This document shows positions 36,525 through 44,986 of a DNA stretch of 64,000 nt, piece by piece. Source of the stretch: Microbacterium sp. EYE_78 (GTDB lineage Bacteria > Actinomycetota > Actinomycetes > Actinomycetales > Microbacteriaceae); the NCBI RefSeq assembly GCF_023149035.1, contig NZ_JAHXMY010000002.1, forward strand, positions 992,001-1,056,000, in the 5' to 3' direction. A program made the position numbers and the translations under genes. Positions within the stretch are counted from its first letter, which is position 1, and each line of letters opens with the position of its first letter. A model generated the notes under the pieces. That model was not told the origin of the DNA. It saw only the letters and a program-made list of their open reading frames with translations, and made no database searches.

Positions 36525-37061
36525 TCAGCGGCTCAGCAGCTGACGCTTGGCGCTGATGACGCCGGTGTCGAAGCCCGCGAGGTGCAACCCGCCGTGGAAC
36601 CGCGCGTGCTCGATCTTCACGCAGCGGTCCATGACGACCGACAGCCCGGCGTCCGCGGCGAGCTCCGCAGCGCCCTCGTGCCACGAACCGAGCTGCAGCC
36701 ACAGCGTCGATGCCCCGACATCGACGGCCTCCTGCGCGACGCCCGGCAGGTCGTCGTGCCGACGGAACACGTCGACGATGTCGGGCACGACCGGCAGATC
36801 GGCGAGGGACGCGTAGGCGGGCCGCCCGAGGATCTCGGTCGCGCGCGGGTTCACGAAGTACACGTCGTACGGCGTGCTGCCGAGGAGGTAGGTGGCGACG
36901 AAGTAGCTCGCCCGCGCGGGGTTGTCGGATGCCCCGACGATCGCGACCGATCTGGCGCGGCGCAGGATCTCGAAGCGCTCCTGTGCGCTCGCCGGGGTGC
37001 GGGTGCGCTCCGGATGAGCGGCCGGCGCAGTGGGCAGGGCGCACGCGATCGCGTCGCTCAT
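36525..37061 (-). CDS. CoA-binding domain protein (YccU-like)
   Basis: 178 residues, one Rossmann-type CoA-binding domain: [20 protein letters not shown] (phosphate loop), [40 protein letters not shown] and [14 protein letters not shown]. This is the YccU/succinyl-CoA-synthetase-alpha-like fold; no enzyme activity is known. The ATG overlaps the metY stop by 4 nt; pairing with O-acetylhomoserine sulfhydrylase is seen in other actinobacteria, which suggests a link to methionine synthesis. Confidence 0.88.
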   Translation of the reverse strand: MSDAIACALPTAPAAHPERTRTPASAQERFEILRRARSVAIVGASDNPARASYFVATYLLGSTPYDVYFVNPRATEILGRPAYASLADLPVVPDIVDVFRRHDDLPGVAQEAVDVGASTLWLQLGSWHEGAAELAADAGLSVVMDRCVKIEHARFHGGLHLAGFDTGVISAKRQLLSR

Positions 37062-38395
37062 CGGCTCGCTCCCGTCGCCGCGGTGAGCGCCTGATCCAGG
37101 TCCCACAGGATGTCCTCCGGATCTTCGAGGCCGACCGAGATGCGGATGAGGTCCGCCGGCACCCCCGCCGCCTCGAGCTGCGAGGGCGTGAGCTGCTGGT
37201 GGGTCGTCGAGGCCGGATGGATCACGAGCGTCCGCGCGTCGCCGATGTTGGCGAGATGGGATGCCAGGCGCAGGGCGTCGATGACGGCCTCCCCCGCGCG
37301 GCGCCCCGCCGCGACGCGCTCCTCGTCGGTCGCGGCGTCGTCGCCCGCCTTCACGCCGAAGGCGAAGACCGATCCGGGCCCGAGCGGAAGGTACTTCGCC
37401 GCGCGCTCGTGGTGGGGGTGGTCCGGAAGCCCCGCCCAGGTCACGAAGGACACCCGCGGGTCGGTGGCGAGCCACTCCGCCACGATGCGCGCGCCCTCCA
37501 GGTGCGCGTCGATGCGCTGCGGCAGCGTCTCGACGCCCTGCAGCAGCAGGAACGCGGAGTGCGGGCTCAGGGCGGCGCCGATGTCCCGCAGCTGCTCGCT
37601 GCGGAGTTTGGTGAGGAAGCCGTACTCGCCGAAGTTGTCCCACCACCGGATGCCGCCGTACGACGACACCGGCTCCGTCATCTGCGGGAACTTGCCGTTG
37701 CCCCAGTCGAAGGTCCCCTTCTCGACGACGACACCGCCCAGGGTCGTGCCGTGACCGCCGAGGAACTTCGTGACGGAGTGGATGACGATGTCGGCGCCGT
37801 GCTCGAGGGGCCGCGCGAGGTACGGCGTCGCGAGCGTCGAGTCGACGACGAGGGGGATGCCGGCGGCGTGCGCGACCTCCGCGAGCCCTTCGATGTCGGC
37901 GATCTCGCCGGAGGGGTTGCCGATCGTCTCGACGTACAGCACCTTCGTCTCGGGTCGGATCGCCGCCGCGAAGTCGGCGGGGTCGCTGGAGCGGACGAAC
38001 GTCGTGTCGACGCCGAAGCGGCGCAGGGTGACGTCGAGCTGCGTGACGGTGCCGCCGTAGAGCTGCGCCGACGCGACCACGTGGTCGCCGACGCCGACGA
38101 GCGCGGCGAAGGTGATGAACTCGGCGCTCATCCCCGAGGCGGTGGCGACGGCGCCGATGCCGCCCTCGAGTGCGGCCAGCCGCTCCTCGAGCGCGGCGAC
38201 CGTCGGGTTGCCGATGCGCGAGTAGATGTTGCCGTACTTCTGCAGCGCGAAGAGGTTCGCGGCATCCGTCGCATCGTCGAAGACGAACGACGAGGTCTGA
38301 TAGATCGGGACGGCGCGGGCGCCGGTCGCGGCATCCGGGGTTCCTCCGGCGTGGAGCGCACGCGTGCGGAAGCCGAATCGGCGGTCTTCGGTCAT
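37058..38395 (-). CDS. metY: O-acetylhomoserine aminocarboxypropyltransferase (sulfhydrylase)
   Basis: 445 residues, Cys/Met-metabolism PLP family. It makes homocysteine from O-acetylhomoserine and sulfide. Landmarks: [22 protein letters not shown] at the start (in parts [10 protein letters not shown]), [42 protein letters not shown], and the PLP Lys in [10 protein letters not shown] (about residue 210). Length and the long C-terminal part fit MetY rather than MetB/MetC. GGAGAGAG precedes the ATG. metX is not in the window. Last but one gene of the ABC-acs-metY set. Confidence 0.93.
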   Translation of the reverse strand: MTEDRRFGFRTRALHAGGTPDAATGARAVPIYQTSSFVFDDATDAANLFALQKYGNIYSRIGNPTVAALEERLAALEGGIGAVATASGMSAEFITFAALVGVGDHVVASAQLYGGTVTQLDVTLRRFGVDTTFVRSSDPADFAAAIRPETKVLYVETIGNPSGEIADIEGLAEVAHAAGIPLVVDSTLATPYLARPLEHGADIVIHSVTKFLGGHGTTLGGVVVEKGTFDWGNGKFPQMTEPVSSYGGIRWWDNFGEYGFLTKLRSEQLRDIGAALSPHSAFLLLQGVETLPQRIDAHLEGARIVAEWLATDPRVSFVTWAGLPDHPHHERAAKYLPLGPGSVFAFGVKAGDDAATDEERVAAGRRAGEAVIDALRLASHLANIGDARTLVIHPASTTHQQLTPSQLEAAGVPADLIRISVGLEDPEDILWDLDQALTAATGASR

Positions 38396-38429
38396 GAGGT
38401 TCTCTCTCCGGAACGGTGCTGCGGTTCGG

Positions 38430-40466
38430 TCACGCTGCAGCCAGCGCGGCGGCGATCTGTGCGACCGCCTCGGGGTTCTGCAGGGATGTCGTGTCGCCGA
38501 GGGGCGCGGGTCGGCGCCCGGCGCGGCGGTCCTGCTCAGCCTCCCAGAGCTGGGCGAGCAGGCGACGCAGGATCTTGCCCGACCGCGTCTTGGGCAGGTC
38601 CGGGACGACGACGACGTGTCTCGGCTTCGCCACCGGACCGATCTGGTGCGCGACGTGCGCGCGCAGGGTCGCGGCATCCGGCGCTCCGACGCCGGAGGGC
38701 ACGACGAAGGCGGCGACCGCATGCCCCGTCACCGGATCGACGACGGCAGTGGTGCCCGCCTCGCCGACCGAGCGGTGCGCCACGAGGGCGGACTCGATCT
38801 CGATCGTCGACAGTCGGTGACCGGAGACGTTCACCACGTCGTCCAGTCGCCCCAGGATGAAGATGTTGCCCGCGGCGTCGCGCGTCGCCCCGTCACCTGC
38901 CACGTAGTACCCGCCGTGCACGCCGTGGCCGCAATAGGCAGACCAGTACGAGTCGCGGTAGCGCTCGGGGTTCCCCCACACCGTGCGCGCCATCCCGGGC
39001 CAGGGGCGGCGGACCACCAGCGTGCCCGATCGTCCGGGCTCGACCTCCCGGCCGTCCTCATCCACCACGGCGGCGTCGATGCCCGGGAGGGGAACGGTCG
39101 CAGATCCCGGTGTGAGCGTCGTGACGCCCGGCAGGGGTGCCACCATCGCAGCCCCCGTCTCGGACTGCCACCAGGTGTCCACGACGGGCACGTCGTCGCG
39201 CCCGAAGTTCCGCCGGAACCACACCCACGCGGCCGGGTTGATCGCCTCCCCCACCGTGCCGAGCAGGCGGATGCTCGACAGATCGTGTCCGGCCGGGAGG
39301 TCGTCGCCGAACCAGGTCATGAAGGTGCGGATGAGGGTGGGCGCCGTGTAGTAGACGGTCACGCCGTACCGCTCGATGATCTCGAGATGGCGCTCGCGGT
39401 GCGGGGCATCCGGCGTGCCCTCGTAGATCACCTGGGTCAGCCCGTTCGACAGCGGGCCGTAGATCTCGTACGTGTGCGCCGTCACCCAGGCGAGGTCGGC
39501 CGTGCACCAGTGCACGTCGTCCGGCTTCGCGTCGAAGTGCGCCCAGTGGGCCCAGCTCGCATGCGTCAGGTATCCGCCCGAGCTGTGGACGAGACCCTTC
39601 GGCTTCCCCGTGGTCCCCGACGTGTAGATGATGAACAGCGGATGCTCCGCGTCGAACGCCGTCGCCTCGTGCACCGACGCGGCCGTGTCGACGACCTCGT
39701 GCCACCAGACGTCGCGGCCCGCAGTCCACGGCACATCGTGTCCCGTGCGCCGGACGACGAGGACGTGTTCCACGGACGCGACCCCCGCGGCTGCGGCATC
39801 CGCCGTCGACTTGACCTCGACGGCGCCGCCACGACGGAACTGGCCGTCACTGGTCACGAGCAGCTTGGCGCCGGTGTCCTCGAGACGGAAGCGCACCGCC
39901 TCGGCTGAGAAACCGCCGAACACGAGCGAGTGCACCGCACCGATCCGAGCGCAGGCGAGCGCGATGACGACGGTCTCGACGAGGACCGGGAGGTAGACGA
40001 CGACGCGGTCGCCGGGCACGATGCCGAGGGAGGTCAGGGCGTTCGCCGCGCGCGCGACGCGAGCCTGCAGGTCGGCGTAGGTCACCGCGACCCGGTCGCC
40101 GGGCTCACCCTCGAAGTGGAGCGCGACCTTGTCGCCTCGCCCCGCGTCGACGTGGCGGTCGACGCAGTTCACCGCCACGTTGAGCGTTCCCCCGTCGAAC
40201 CAGCGTGCGGCGGGGATCGTCAGCTCGCCGTCGGCCTCCCGGACCGGCGGGCGCCAGTGCAGCGCGGTGTGCCACCGGGCGGCCCAATCCAGTCGCTCGG
40301 CGGCCTCCTCCCAGAAGGCGAGGGGATCGGCAGCCGCGCGGTCGTACGCCTCCGCGCCGAGGTTCGCCTGGGCGGCGAAGGCGGCGGGGGGCGGGAACTG
40401 CCGCGCCTCGACGAGTCGGACTTCCTCCGCCGACGGCTCGGTCACGGGTGCACGCAGGTCCGACAT
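38430..40466 (-). CDS. acs: Acetyl-CoA synthetase
   Basis: 678 residues, AMP-forming acetate-CoA ligase. N-terminal ACAS_N region with AARWFDGGTLNVAVNCVDRH (in parts WFDGGTLNVAVNCVDRH), the P-loop IIYTSGTTGKPKGLVHSSGG, the acetate-pocket Trp in DTWWQSETGAAMV, the hinge GRLDDVVNVSGHRL, and the acetylatable Lys in LPKTRSGKILRR. It is directly downstream of an ABC permease (3 nt between) and 34 nt upstream of metY, an unusual place for acs. Confidence 0.96.
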   Translation of the reverse strand: MSDLRAPVTEPSAEEVRLVEARQFPPPAAFAAQANLGAEAYDRAAADPLAFWEEAAERLDWAARWHTALHWRPPVREADGELTIPAARWFDGGTLNVAVNCVDRHVDAGRGDKVALHFEGEPGDRVAVTYADLQARVARAANALTSLGIVPGDRVVVYLPVLVETVVIALACARIGAVHSLVFGGFSAEAVRFRLEDTGAKLLVTSDGQFRRGGAVEVKSTADAAAAGVASVEHVLVVRRTGHDVPWTAGRDVWWHEVVDTAASVHEATAFDAEHPLFIIYTSGTTGKPKGLVHSSGGYLTHASWAHWAHFDAKPDDVHWCTADLAWVTAHTYEIYGPLSNGLTQVIYEGTPDAPHRERHLEIIERYGVTVYYTAPTLIRTFMTWFGDDLPAGHDLSSIRLLGTVGEAINPAAWVWFRRNFGRDDVPVVDTWWQSETGAAMVAPLPGVTTLTPGSATVPLPGIDAAVVDEDGREVEPGRSGTLVVRRPWPGMARTVWGNPERYRDSYWSAYCGHGVHGGYYVAGDGATRDAAGNIFILGRLDDVVNVSGHRLSTIEIESALVAHRSVGEAGTTAVVDPVTGHAVAAFVVPSGVGAPDAATLRAHVAHQIGPVAKPRHVVVVPDLPKTRSGKILRRLLAQLWEAEQDRRAGRRPAPLGDTTSLQNPEAVAQIAAALAAA

Positions 40467-40469
40467 GGC

Positions 40470-41291
40470 TCAGGCCCACCGCCGCAGGAGGCGCCGCTGC
40501 ACGAGGGTGACGAGCGCGTTGGACACGGCGCCCAGCACCGCGAGGATGACGATGGCCAGGAAGATGCGATCCACCCGGCCGGTCTGCCGGGACTCGTCGA
40601 GGAGGAATCCGAGCCCCATCGAGGCGCCGAGCAGCTCGGCGGCCACGAGGAAGAGCCACGACTGCGCGAGGGCGAGACGCAGCCCCGAGATGAACGACGG
40701 GATCGTCGCGGGCAGCTGCACGGAGCGGAAGAGCTGCCAGCCGCGCAGTCCGAAGGATCGGCCCATCTCGACCAGGTGGGGATCGACGTGACGCAGGGCA
40801 CCGGCGACGGTCGTGAACACCGGGAAGAACGCGCCGATCGCCACGAGCGTGACCTTGGACTCCTCGCCGGCGCCGAGCCACAGCAGCAGCAGCGGGACGA
40901 GCGCGAGCGACGGGATGGCGCGGAACGCCGCCAGGATGGGGCTGAGGAGGACGTCACCGGAACGGGTGAGACCCACCACCGCCGCCACCGCGAGGCCCAC
41001 CGCCGAGCCGATGGCGAATCCGAGGATGACGCGCTGCACCGAGATCGCGATGTACAGCCAGAGCGCTCCGTCGTCGGCGAGCTGGGCGGCGGCGGAGACG
41101 ACGTCCACGGGCGCCGGCAGCCGATAGGTGGGGACGAGCCCGAGACCTGTGACGGCCTGCCAGACCGCGAACAGTGCGACGGGCACGACGAACCCGCCCG
41201 CGACGCGGACGCCGGTGCGCGACCAGAACGGCCGGACCGCCGCCGCGTCCGAGGACGGGGCGGCGGTGGGTGGCGGTGCGGTGGCCGTCAT
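40470..41291 (-). CDS. ABC transporter permease, SsuC/TauC type
   Basis: 273 residues, six TM segments; the EAA loop is VGALRHVDPHLVEMGRSFGLRGWQLFRSVQLPA in pieces (MGRSFGLRGWQLF), typical of nitrate/sulfonate/taurine permeases. N-terminal 25 residues are polar. It lies between the binding protein (2 nt upstream) and acs. Substrate class inferred from the family and from the downstream methionine gene. Confidence 0.9.
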   Translation of the reverse strand: MTATAPPPTAAPSSDAAAVRPFWSRTGVRVAGGFVVPVALFAVWQAVTGLGLVPTYRLPAPVDVVSAAAQLADDGALWLYIAISVQRVILGFAIGSAVGLAVAAVVGLTRSGDVLLSPILAAFRAIPSLALVPLLLLWLGAGEESKVTLVAIGAFFPVFTTVAGALRHVDPHLVEMGRSFGLRGWQLFRSVQLPATIPSFISGLRLALAQSWLFLVAAELLGASMGLGFLLDESRQTGRVDRIFLAIVILAVLGAVSNALVTLVQRRLLRRWA

Positions 41292-41293
41292 CC

Positions 41294-42325
41294 TCAGCCC
41301 GCGGCCTTCTCGGCGAACGAGGGCTCGACGATCGTGGCGAGGGCGTCCTCGACTGCGGCCTCGCCGCCGGTCACGGCGTCGGACTCGACGAGCACCGGGG
41401 CGATCTTCTCGAGGACGGCGAGCTGGTCGTCACCGGGGATGCCGCTGACGTCGAGGTTCGAGCGCTCCGAGATGACCGTGTCGGCCACCTCGGTGTCGAT
41501 GCCCGCGACCTCCGCGAGCAGCGCCGCGGTCTCGGCCGGGTTCTCCAGTGCCCACTGCCGCGCCTGCTCGTACGCGTCCACGACGACCTGCGCGAGGTCC
41601 GCGTGCTCGGTGATGAACTCCTCGGTCGCGTTCAGGAAGCCGTAGGAGTTGAAGTCGACGTTCCGGTACAGCAGCTCGTCGCCGGACTCCACCTCCGCGG
41701 CGCCCATGATGGGGTCGAGCCCCGCCCACGCGTCGACCGAGCCGCCGTCGAGCGCGGTCCGGCCGTCGGCGTGCTGCAGGTTCTGCACCTCGACGTCCGA
41801 CACGCTGAGCCCCGCGGTCTCGAGGGCCTGCAGCAGGAAGAAGTACGGGTCCGTGCCGGTGGTGGCGGCGATCGTCTTGCCCTCGAGGTCCGCGACGGAC
41901 GTGATGTCGCTGTCGGGTCCGACGACCAGGGCCGACCACTCGGGCTGCGAGTAGATGTCGATGACCTTGATGGGCGAGCCGTTCGCGCGGGCGAGCAGCG
42001 CCGCCGACCCCGCCGTCGATCCCACGTCGAGCGAGCCCGCGCGCAGCAGCTCGTTCGCCTTGTTCGACCCGGCGGACTGCGTCCACTCCACGTCCACGTC
42101 GTCGCCGAGGGCCTTCTCGATGAGGCCCTGGTCCTTCACGACGAGGCTCAGCGGGTTGTACGTGGCGAAGTCGATCGACAGGGTGTCGGTCGACCACTCC
42201 CCGGCGGTCGCGCCGTCGTCGCCGGACGAGCTGGCGTTCTCGCCCGCGAGGCATCCGGTCGCCATGAGCATGACCGCGGTGCCCAGGGCGAGGACGGGGG
42301 CGGTGCGGCGGATGACGGTGCTCAT
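41294..42325 (-). CDS. ABC substrate-binding lipoprotein, aliphatic sulfonate/SsuA-like
   Basis: 343 residues. Lipoprotein signal: basic VIRRT, a hydrophobic core, then lipobox MATGC with Cys25 as the expected lipidation site. The mature protein is NMT1/SsuA-like: NPLSLVVKDQGLIEKALG, ELLRAGSLDVGSTAGSAALL, SDITSVADLEGKTIAAT and WAGLDPIMGAAE. Anchored on the outside of the membrane to feed the permease. The ATG overlaps the ATPase stop by 4 nt. The exact ligand (sulfonate, taurine, or another) is not certain. Confidence 0.9.
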   Translation of the reverse strand: MSTVIRRTAPVLALGTAVMLMATGCLAGENASSSGDDGATAGEWSTDTLSIDFATYNPLSLVVKDQGLIEKALGDDVDVEWTQSAGSNKANELLRAGSLDVGSTAGSAALLARANGSPIKVIDIYSQPEWSALVVGPDSDITSVADLEGKTIAATTGTDPYFFLLQALETAGLSVSDVEVQNLQHADGRTALDGGSVDAWAGLDPIMGAAEVESGDELLYRNVDFNSYGFLNATEEFITEHADLAQVVVDAYEQARQWALENPAETAALLAEVAGIDTEVADTVISERSNLDVSGIPGDDQLAVLEKIAPVLVESDAVTGGEAAVEDALATIVEPSFAEKAAG

Positions 42326-43149
42326 CGGGTCTCCTGAAGGCTCGATCGGTGGGTGGCGACGCCGAGTCCGTCGAGGAGCTCGGCGCGCAGGTCCGCGAAT
42401 CCGTGATCGGCACGGTCGCGGGGTCGGATGCCGGGGACGTCGATCACGCGCGCGATCGACCGCGTCCCGGGGTCGCTGCCGAGCGTCTGCAGCTGCAGCA
42501 CACGGTCGGCGAGATAGAGCGCCTCCTCGACGTCGTGCGTCACGAGGACGACCGTCGTGGGCTCGGCGGCGTGGATCTCGAGGAGGAGGTCCTGCATCCG
42601 CAGCCGCGTGAGCGCGTCGAGCGCTCCGAACGGCTCGTCGAGCAGGAGCACCTCGGGTCCGCGGGCGAGGGCGCGGGCCAACGATGCGCGCTGCGCCATG
42701 CCGCCGGACACCTGGCTCGGGCGGAGGTGCGCGGCGGCGGTCAGGCCGACGAGAGCGAGCAGCTCGCCGACGCGGCGTGCGACGTCCGATCGCGCCGCGC
42801 CGCGCGGCATCCCGAGCGCCACGTTCTCGGCGATCGTCCGCCACGGCAGCAGGCGCGGTTCCTGGAAGGCGACCGCGGTCCGGTCGTCGGTGTCCCGCAG
42901 CGGGGTGCCGTCGAGTCGCACCTCACCGGTCGTCGGAGCGTCGAGTCCCGCGAGGAGTCGGAGGAGGGTCGACTTGCCGCAGCCCGACGGGCCGATCACC
43001 GAGACGATCTCGCCCGGTGCGACGGTGAGGTCGATGTCGCGGAGGACGGTCGTCGACCCGGATGCCGCTCCGAACGTCCGGCCGACGGCCGAGACGGTGA
43101 CGGCGCCGCGGGAGGCGACGGTGCGACCGGCGACGGAGGGAGTGGACAT
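42322..43149 (-). CDS. ABC transporter ATP-binding protein, SsuB-like
   Basis: 275 residues: Walker A GPSGCGKST (about residue 53), Q-loop AFQEPRLLPWRTI, signature VSGGMAQRASLARAL, Walker B LLLDEPFGALD and switch VTHDVEEAL. The PRLLPWR wording is characteristic of SsuB/TauB. First gene of the unit; promoter probably in the 84-nt spacer after the gmk terminator. GGAGGA lies almost against the ATG, so the start could be slightly downstream. Confidence 0.92.
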   Translation of the reverse strand: MSTPSVAGRTVASRGAVTVSAVGRTFGAASGSTTVLRDIDLTVAPGEIVSVIGPSGCGKSTLLRLLAGLDAPTTGEVRLDGTPLRDTDDRTAVAFQEPRLLPWRTIAENVALGMPRGAARSDVARRVGELLALVGLTAAAHLRPSQVSGGMAQRASLARALARGPEVLLLDEPFGALDALTRLRMQDLLLEIHAAEPTTVVLVTHDVEEALYLADRVLQLQTLGSDPGTRSIARVIDVPGIRPRDRADHGFADLRAELLDGLGVATHRSSLQETR

Positions 43150-43217
43150 TCCTCCAGCATCCCGGGCCCGGGCGCGAACGCCCCATCGGCTGTAACGGGA
43201 CGAAACGCGGCAGGATC

Positions 43218-43233
43218 CGCCCGGCGGCGGGCG
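43218..43233 (-). terminator. Short GC hairpin right after gmk
   Basis: CGCCCG (43218-43223) and CGGGCG (43228-43233) with a 4-nt loop, touching the gmk stop codon. Possible end of the pyr operon; no U-tract. Confidence 0.4.
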
Positions 43234-44130
43234 TCAGCTCGCGAGCGAAGCGACCTCGGCGGCGGCGCGGGAGACGTCGTCGTTCACGACGCGGTAGTCG
43301 AACTCCCCCTGCGACGCCAGCTCGACACGGGCCGTCTTCAACCGGCGCGCGCGCTCCTCGGCCCCCTCGGTCCCGCGTCCGACCAGTCGATTCACGAGTT
43401 CGTCCCAGCTGGGCGGCAGGAGGAAGACGAGCGTCGCGTCGGGAGCCGCGGCCCGGACCTGGCGCGCACCCTGCAGATCGATCTCGAGGAGGACGGTGCG
43501 CCCCTCGTCGAGGGCCGCGTCGATCGGACGCCGGGGGGTGCCGTACCGGTAGGCGTTGTGCACCGTCGCGTGCTCGAGGAGTTCCCCGTCGCGCACGAGC
43601 CGGTCGAACTCGCCGTCGTCGACGAAGAAGTAATGCTCGCCTTCGACCTCGCCGGGACGAGGCGGCCGGGTGGTGGCCGAGACGGAGAGCAGGATCTCGG
43701 GGTGGTGCTCCTTGATGTGCGCTGCCACCGTGCCCTTGCCGACCGCGGTGGGACCGGCGAGGACGATGAGGCGACTGCGTCCGCCGCGCGCCTTCGGCTC
43801 GGGCAGCCGACGGTCGAGGTAGTCCCCCAGCACCTGTCGCTGGCGGACGCCCAGACCGCCGATCTTCTTCACCGGTGCGATCTGCAGGTCCGCGAGGATG
43901 CGGTCGCGCTTGCCCTCGCCGATCGCGGGGATCGCCGTCAGGAACTCCGTCACCCGCATGGCGGCGGCCGCGGAATCCGGCTCCGCCCACGCGCGCCGCA
44001 GCAGGTCCTGCGGGCTGATCACCCGGGTCGAGACGTCGCGCTTGAGGGCTGCTCGCTCGCGACGCGCGGCGACCGCGCGTCGCGACGCGGCGGCGCGGTC
44101 GACCTCGGGAGGGGTACGGGAATCAGGCAT
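43234..44130 (-). CDS. gmk: mIHF-guanylate kinase fusion
   Basis: 298 residues in one frame. Residues about 12-107 are an actinobacterial integration host factor (mIHF) domain: ARRERAALK, ISPQDLLRRA, MRVTEFLTAIPAIGEGK, DLQIAPVKKIGGLGVRQRQVL (helix-two-turn-helix). A short linker (PEPKARGGR) leads to guanylate kinase (about 120-298): P-loop GPTAVGKGT, SVSATTRPPRPGEVEGEHYFF, LLEIDLQGARQV and the lid. GMP phosphorylation to GDP is expected; the first half should bind DNA. In mycobacteria mihF and gmk are separate neighbours. The ATG overlaps the pyrF end by 8 nt; a gmk-only start is not evident. Confidence 0.92.
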   Translation of the reverse strand: MPDSRTPPEVDRAAASRRAVAARRERAALKRDVSTRVISPQDLLRRAWAEPDSAAAAMRVTEFLTAIPAIGEGKRDRILADLQIAPVKKIGGLGVRQRQVLGDYLDRRLPEPKARGGRSRLIVLAGPTAVGKGTVAAHIKEHHPEILLSVSATTRPPRPGEVEGEHYFFVDDGEFDRLVRDGELLEHATVHNAYRYGTPRRPIDAALDEGRTVLLEIDLQGARQVRAAAPDATLVFLLPPSWDELVNRLVGRGTEGAEERARRLKTARVELASQGEFDYRVVNDDVSRAAAEVASLAS

Positions 44131-44986
44131 GTGACGGGTCCTGCAGTTCGGAGTTGTGTCGATCGATGGCGTCCGCAAGCCCCTGAGGACCGGCGGAGAG
44201 GATGCTGCGGCTGGCGCTCGCGAGCACCTGCGGCGCAAGCGGACCGAAGCGGGCGGGAAGCTCGCGCAGGCGGGCACCCTGCGCGCCGAAGCCGGGTGCG
44301 AGGATCGACGCCCGCCGGAGCGATGCGTCGGTCATCCCGAGATCCGCGCGCTCCACTGTAGCCCCCACGACGAAGCCCACCGGACCGAATCGGTCGTCGC
44401 CGACGACCGCCGACGCGTTGGCCGCACCCGCACGCTGCGCCACCCAATCGGCCACCGTCTGTCCGCGCTCGGCGTCGACCGTCGTGACCTCCGCCGACTG
44501 CAGGCCGGCGGCCTCGGGGTTGCTCGTCGCGGCGAGGACGTAGACGCCCTTCCCGCCGCGCACCGCGGCGCCGATCACGCCGCGGAGCGAATCGGGCCCG
44601 AGGTACGGGCTGACCGTGACGGCATCGGACTCGAGCGGCGAGCCCTCCCCCAGCCACGCCTCGGCGTACCCATCCATCGTGCTGCCGATGTCGCCGCGCT
44701 TGGCGTCAGCGATGACGAGCAGACCGGCGCTCCGCGCCGCGACGATGACGTCCTCCAGCGCCGAGAAGCCGGCCGAGCCGAAGCGCTCGAAGAACGCGAC
44801 CTGCGGTTTCACGACGCCCACGCGGCCCGCGGCAGCCTCGACCACGCGCAGCCCGAACTCGCGGGCGGCCGCTGCCGAGGCATTCAGACCCCAGTCCGCG
44901 AGCAGGCCCGCGTGAGGATCGATGCCGACGCACAACGGACCGCGGGCGTCCATCGCCGCGGCCAGCCGCGCACCGAATGAGGTCAC
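44123..44986 (-). CDS. pyrF: Orotidine-5'-phosphate decarboxylase, type 2
   Basis: 287 residues; last step of UMP synthesis. The type 2 (mycobacterial) form: [19 protein letters not shown] at the N-terminus (in parts LCVGIDPH), [13 protein letters not shown], the catalytic [23 protein letters not shown] and the C-terminal [10 protein letters not shown]. The ATG overlaps the carB stop by 4 nt; the end overlaps gmk. Confidence 0.96.
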   Translation of the reverse strand: MTSFGARLAAAMDARGPLCVGIDPHAGLLADWGLNASAAAAREFGLRVVEAAAGRVGVVKPQVAFFERFGSAGFSALEDVIVAARSAGLLVIADAKRGDIGSTMDGYAEAWLGEGSPLESDAVTVSPYLGPDSLRGVIGAAVRGGKGVYVLAATSNPEAAGLQSAEVTTVDAERGQTVADWVAQRAGAANASAVVGDDRFGPVGFVVGATVERADLGMTDASLRRASILAPGFGAQGARLRELPARFGPLAPQVLASASRSILSAGPQGLADAIDRHNSELQDPSHA

